Source: Coemansia sp. RSA 922 (taxonomy: Eukaryota > Kickxellomycota > Kickxellomycetes > Kickxellales > Kickxellaceae). Taken from it: a stretch of 10,166 nucleotides of DNA. The position numbers were made by a program, and so were the translations under genes. Location: contig JANBQS010000945.1 in the NCBI GenBank assembly GCA_027577415.1, positions 1-10,166 on the forward strand. The letters are read 5' to 3'. This document shows positions 7,351-10,166 of the stretch, piece by piece. Position 1 is the first letter of the stretch; each line of letters starts with the position of its first letter. The notes under the pieces are model-generated. The model did not search any database and was not told the origin of the DNA. It saw only the letters and a list, made by a program, of their open reading frames with translations.

Positions 7351-9030
7351 TTAGTTAACTTCGAGAGTGTCGTTAAATGCTAGTCGCTTTAGTCGGTCGC
7401 CGTATCTAGCAAAGGGCTCCTCTTCCCGTGCACACGCAATAGACTGGTTAAACTCGCCCTGTAGCATGCCATGTACGACCAACCGAGTAAACCTCGGACA
7501 GAGTATAGCAAGGAGAATACCGCACGTTGCCAAGTTATCGGTGCTATGCTTTTCGTAGCTTGATATGTGGCAATATTGCAAACATTTACTAAGTGTGCGC
7601 CATTTACTACTAACCTGGTTGTATATGTCATTTGTACTTACTCTCAAGTAGTGCTCGTCAAAGACCAAGTATCCAAACGACAGCTGGGTCATTCGTGGTA
7701 GCAGGCTAATTAGCGAAAATAGCGAATCCAGGGAGACCTTTGCTCGGTCAAAGTTCAAATTTTGAATACCTTGGATTGGCGTCCCTTGCAAAAAGTTGTC
7801 AACAAAACGGTCAATATAGTTGATGGCATGCAGTTCTAGCGCCGTTCGGGTGCAAGCAACCCGAGATGCGTATGCAATAAACTTTGAATGATCGGGTCGA
7901 TTGGTTTCATTTAAATCGTGCACCAGCGTTAGTAGGCGCATATTAGGATAACTGGTGCGATTGAAAGCATTGGACTTGTTAATAATGGCTAGGAGTGGTG
8001 CGTCCATCAATATAGTTACGGATTCCAACGTCTTGCTGGTGCTTTTGAAAAGCATGTCATCACAAAATGGAAATCTGCCCTCAATTTGAAGATTGGTAAG
8101 CTTTGGTAGCGATATCAGAGGGCTCGTGAGATAGTGACAAGAGGCAGACTCGTCAGTGTCGACAAATAAACTTAACGACTTTAATCGAGGATAAATAACG
8201 GGCTTGCCAACGTCATCGGCAAATATATTTACAGCATCTAGTGCTTTTCTCATATCGACAGCGAGGGACTCTAGAGTGCTTGCGCATTCGTGCAAGAGCT
8301 GGCAATTTTGACTTGAGAAATACGTAGAGTTGAATTTCATCTCTGTCAGTGCCGAGTGCATGTTTGCTACACTACATGTCATCCCCTTTGGCAAGCACAC
8401 AAGCGTATCCTTGTCAGAAAACTTGCTGTAAAAATCAACCATGCAACGATCAAACTCGCAATTAGTTTCAACATTCTTTAAAGCCTTGCCTGAGCTATTT
8501 CCAATGCGAGTTCTATTGACATGTGGAAACATGAGCTTCAGTTGCTGGTAAAAGCTCGGCACATTAGCTGCCTTAAAGCTACTGACATGCGAGGCATCAC
8601 AGCGACCCATGATAAATCTAATCTCCAAGTTCTTCACGGCCGAAAACACTAGCGACGAGTACTTTGAATATGCTAATACACGTGCTGCGATACCACTGAC
8701 CAAGTCCTCCAAGTCCACATATATTTTGGCTACTTTGATTGCCCGGCAAGTCTCTTCAATTGAAAAGTGTCTTGTGCTGTATGGATCTGTGATACTGACA
8801 CCGTATGGACCACCTTCTACAACTAGCGTGAATTTGCTAAAGTAGTTTTCTAGCGCTACTCCTGTCCACTCCGGACATAGAGAGTAAAGCAAATCTGCGC
8901 GATGTGAATACCTGGTGATGTGGCTAGTTTGTGTGTAGAATCTACTACTTAGGCTTGTAGACATTGTGTACCGGCATATCATCTCTAGAATGTGCTTTGG
9001 GAGCAGCTGAAACGCTGAGACGTGTAACAT
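7351..9030 (-). CDS. F-box-like / leucine-rich-repeat-like protein
   Basis: 559 residues from an ATG with A at -3. The F-box-like segment lies at the very N-terminus: FQLLP at 7-11, hydrophobic helix HILEMI at 13-18, W55, and ALEN at 59-62. LP to W spacing is 44 residues, against 43 in the gene at 538-2484. The remainder has many short leucine-rich stretches (VKNLEIRF, LKSLSLFV, LTNLQIE, IQNLNF, MTQLSF), typical of irregular LRR proteins. The C-terminus has LCPRF (510-514) and PFARYGDRLKRLAF (539-552), which match the same places in the other F-box-like gene. There is no membrane segment, acidic repeat or signal peptide. It may recruit substrates to an SCF ubiquitin ligase, but that is inferred from weak similarity and no substrate can be named. 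Base composition is more AT-rich than in GCN20 and SCO1. It probably belongs to a family expanded in Kickxellomycotina. Confidence 0.8.
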   Translation of the reverse strand: MLHVSAFQLLPKHILEMICRYTMSTSLSSRFYTQTSHITRYSHRADLLYSLCPEWTGVALENYFSKFTLVVEGGPYGVSITDPYSTRHFSIEETCRAIKVAKIYVDLEDLVSGIAARVLAYSKYSSLVFSAVKNLEIRFIMGRCDASHVSSFKAANVPSFYQQLKLMFPHVNRTRIGNSSGKALKNVETNCEFDRCMVDFYSKFSDKDTLVCLPKGMTCSVANMHSALTEMKFNSTYFSSQNCQLLHECASTLESLAVDMRKALDAVNIFADDVGKPVIYPRLKSLSLFVDTDESASCHYLTSPLISLPKLTNLQIEGRFPFCDDMLFKSTSKTLESVTILMDAPLLAIINKSNAFNRTSYPNMRLLTLVHDLNETNRPDHSKFIAYASRVACTRTALELHAINYIDRFVDNFLQGTPIQGIQNLNFDRAKVSLDSLFSLISLLPRMTQLSFGYLVFDEHYLRVSTNDIYNQVSSKWRTLSKCLQYCHISSYEKHSTDNLATCGILLAILCPRFTRLVVHGMLQGEFNQSIACAREEEPFARYGDRLKRLAFNDTLEVN

Positions 9031-9041
9031 GATAGAGTACA

Positions 9042-9073
9042 GAAAAAAAATAGAAATATATGAAAAAAAATAG
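9042..9073 (-). promoter_or_regulatory. Duplicated poly(dT) element in the leader of the F-box-like gene
   Basis: The 12-mer GAAAAAAAATAG occurs twice in direct orientation, at 9042-9053 and 9062-9073, 20 bp apart, with ATATAT between. On the gene's own strand this is a pair of CTATTTTTTTTC tracts 12-43 nt before the ATG. Poly(dA:dT) tracts exclude nucleosomes in fungal promoters; this role is inferred. It could also be simple slippage. Confidence 0.4.
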
Positions 9074-9971
9074 TTGAATACAAGGTGCGCAAGAATGAAA
9101 AGGGATGAATTGCTGCCTAGCGCTAAACCACACGCTTTTTTCTACCTTTTCCTTAAAGTAAAGTGCCATCTTTTTCCGTTTATTTCTTTTTGCAAAGCAG
9201 GCTCTTTACAATTCACCATTTTCTTTGACCAACACTGTAGATTCTGCAAAGGGCCACTTCTCCCGTTTTTGTACTCTTTTAAATTTGTGCTCGCTCCATG
9301 AGACTCTTTCGTACTGAAGCTTGAGCATATATTGCTCAACTGATATAGCAAGGCATCATTTCTTGGTTGTTATATCTGCAGCAAATTACCTTGGTTGCTC
9401 TTGCCCTTAAGTGGACATCGTGTTTATCTAATTATAAGCACCAGATATGTCTACCACAGTCAAGGGTGTTGAATGTTATCTATTGTTTGCGTACGATTTA
9501 CACATCCGTTCATTATATTATAAGTATCAAAGCGGAGCTGCTGGTAGCACTTTTGTCCACTCCGAGCACAATGCACTTTGTACAAGCCTATACTCGCTAC
9601 ACACTCGCTCGTGCTCTGATTCCGCTTAATCGGCTACAAATTGTTGACACTGGTCTGACAATTTCTCAAACAACTCACTTCTCAATAGCGTTTAGTTTTC
9701 ATGATTTTGTTTATATTCTCTTTCCTTTATTTTTATACTCACGCGGTCATTTTTGATAGACTTCTGTACCCGACACGCACTTACCTTTTTTCCTTGCTAG
9801 AAGGGTAGTTTACAATTATACAGATATCACTAGATGATTTCGCTCACATGCTTACCATGCCTCGCTTATTGCGCACTGCCAGCCGAGTACTAGATAGTTG
9901 CTAGAACACATACAAGCCACATGTGTCACTGGCACCTTTACACTAAATACATTATCCACTGAGATAACAGT

Positions 9972-9977
9972 TTTATT
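9972..9977 (-). terminator. AATAAA polyadenylation signal of the partial minus-strand gene
   Basis: On the minus strand an exact AATAAA (TTGAATAAAACTG) lies about 45 nt after the TAG at 10023-10025. Its position supports a real gene end there. Confidence 0.55.
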
Positions 9978-10022
9978 CAAATGATGAGAGTATGATTCAA
10001 GGTTGTAAAAACGACGATGACC

Positions 10023-10166
10023 CTAAGCCCCGCCCGCAATATTGGCAGGGGCAGCACCCAGAGCTGCAAGCGCCGCGTCTCTGTGCCTGGCCAAAACTTC
10101 GAGAAGATTTGCTATAATCGCGGCCATATAGTCATTGCGCAAGACAAGCACATCGCGCGTGCAACT
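10023..10166 (-). CDS. C-terminal end of an unidentified protein (5' part outside window)
   Basis: Reading the minus strand from the window edge gives 47 codons in one open frame, ending in TAG. The peptide begins SCTRDVLVLRNDYMAAIIAN and continues as an amphipathic helix with LLEVLARHRDAALAAL, then an Ala/Gly/Pro-rich tail ending IAGGA. The stretch is clearly more GC-rich than the sequence beyond the stop, and third positions favour G or C as in the other housekeeping genes here. An AATAAA follows at a normal distance. I do not recognise the protein. The start and most of the coding region are beyond 10166. Confidence 0.6.
   Translation of the reverse strand, partial: SCTRDVLVLRNDYMAAIIANLLEVLARHRDAALAALGAAPANIAGGA

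Larger units (their letters stand above)
9031..10022. other. 992-bp region without a supported gene
   Basis: The part next to 9030 must contain the promoter of the minus-strand F-box-like gene. The far end holds the 3' UTR of the partial minus-strand gene. Between them the sequence is AT-rich with many T runs. Two ATG-started frames overlap here: 9447-9629 (60 residues) and 9571-9756 (61 residues, Arg-bearing N-terminus and hydrophobic C-terminus). Neither resembles a protein I know, and both could be chance. A GGTAAGT donor-like site occurs on the minus strand near 9780-9787 without a gene around it. Confidence 0.5.

Noticed and set aside
9848..9895. Short frame MPRLLRTASRVLDSC resembling a mitochondrial leader
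   Set aside because: It stops after 15 codons and has no clear splice donor that would join it to another exon.

Overview
The window looks like compact nuclear DNA from a fungus. The supporting evidence is a Gcn20-type ABC protein, a mitochondrial Sco1 with a cleavable presequence, a Rab18-type GTPase with a C-terminal prenylation motif, uninterrupted open reading frames, AATAAA signals after several stops, and an A at -3 of all five start codons. Two diverged F-box/leucine-rich-repeat-like proteins, of a kind I associate with the expanded families of Kickxellomycotina (Coemansia and relatives), together with the lack of introns in the coding regions, point to that group. The placement is an inference from memory, not a database result.

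Layout: 1-537 has no recognisable gene. 538-2484 (+) encodes an F-box-like/LRR-like protein with an N-terminal membrane segment and an acidic repeat made by a 9-bp minisatellite. 2832-5072 (+) is GCN20. 5302-6288 (+) is SCO1, whose leader holds a convincing candidate intron. 6594-7223 (+) is RAB18. 7351-9030 (-) is a second F-box-like/LRR-like protein converging on RAB18. 9031-10022 has no gene I can support. 10023-10166 (-) is the last 47 codons of an unidentified gene whose 5' part lies beyond the window.

The three central genes are housekeeping genes for unrelated processes: translational stress signalling (GCN20), copper delivery to cytochrome oxidase (SCO1) and membrane traffic or lipid droplets (RAB18). 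They share a strand but have separate leaders, and there is no sign of an operon or a metabolic cluster. The two F-box-like genes face each other across this block. They share an ungapped 55-residue C-terminal block and a similar N-terminal motif, so they are diverged paralogues. Their rapid divergence, the repeat and the membrane segment in one of them make this pair the most interesting part of the window. I see no mobile element, CRISPR array, tRNA or rRNA.
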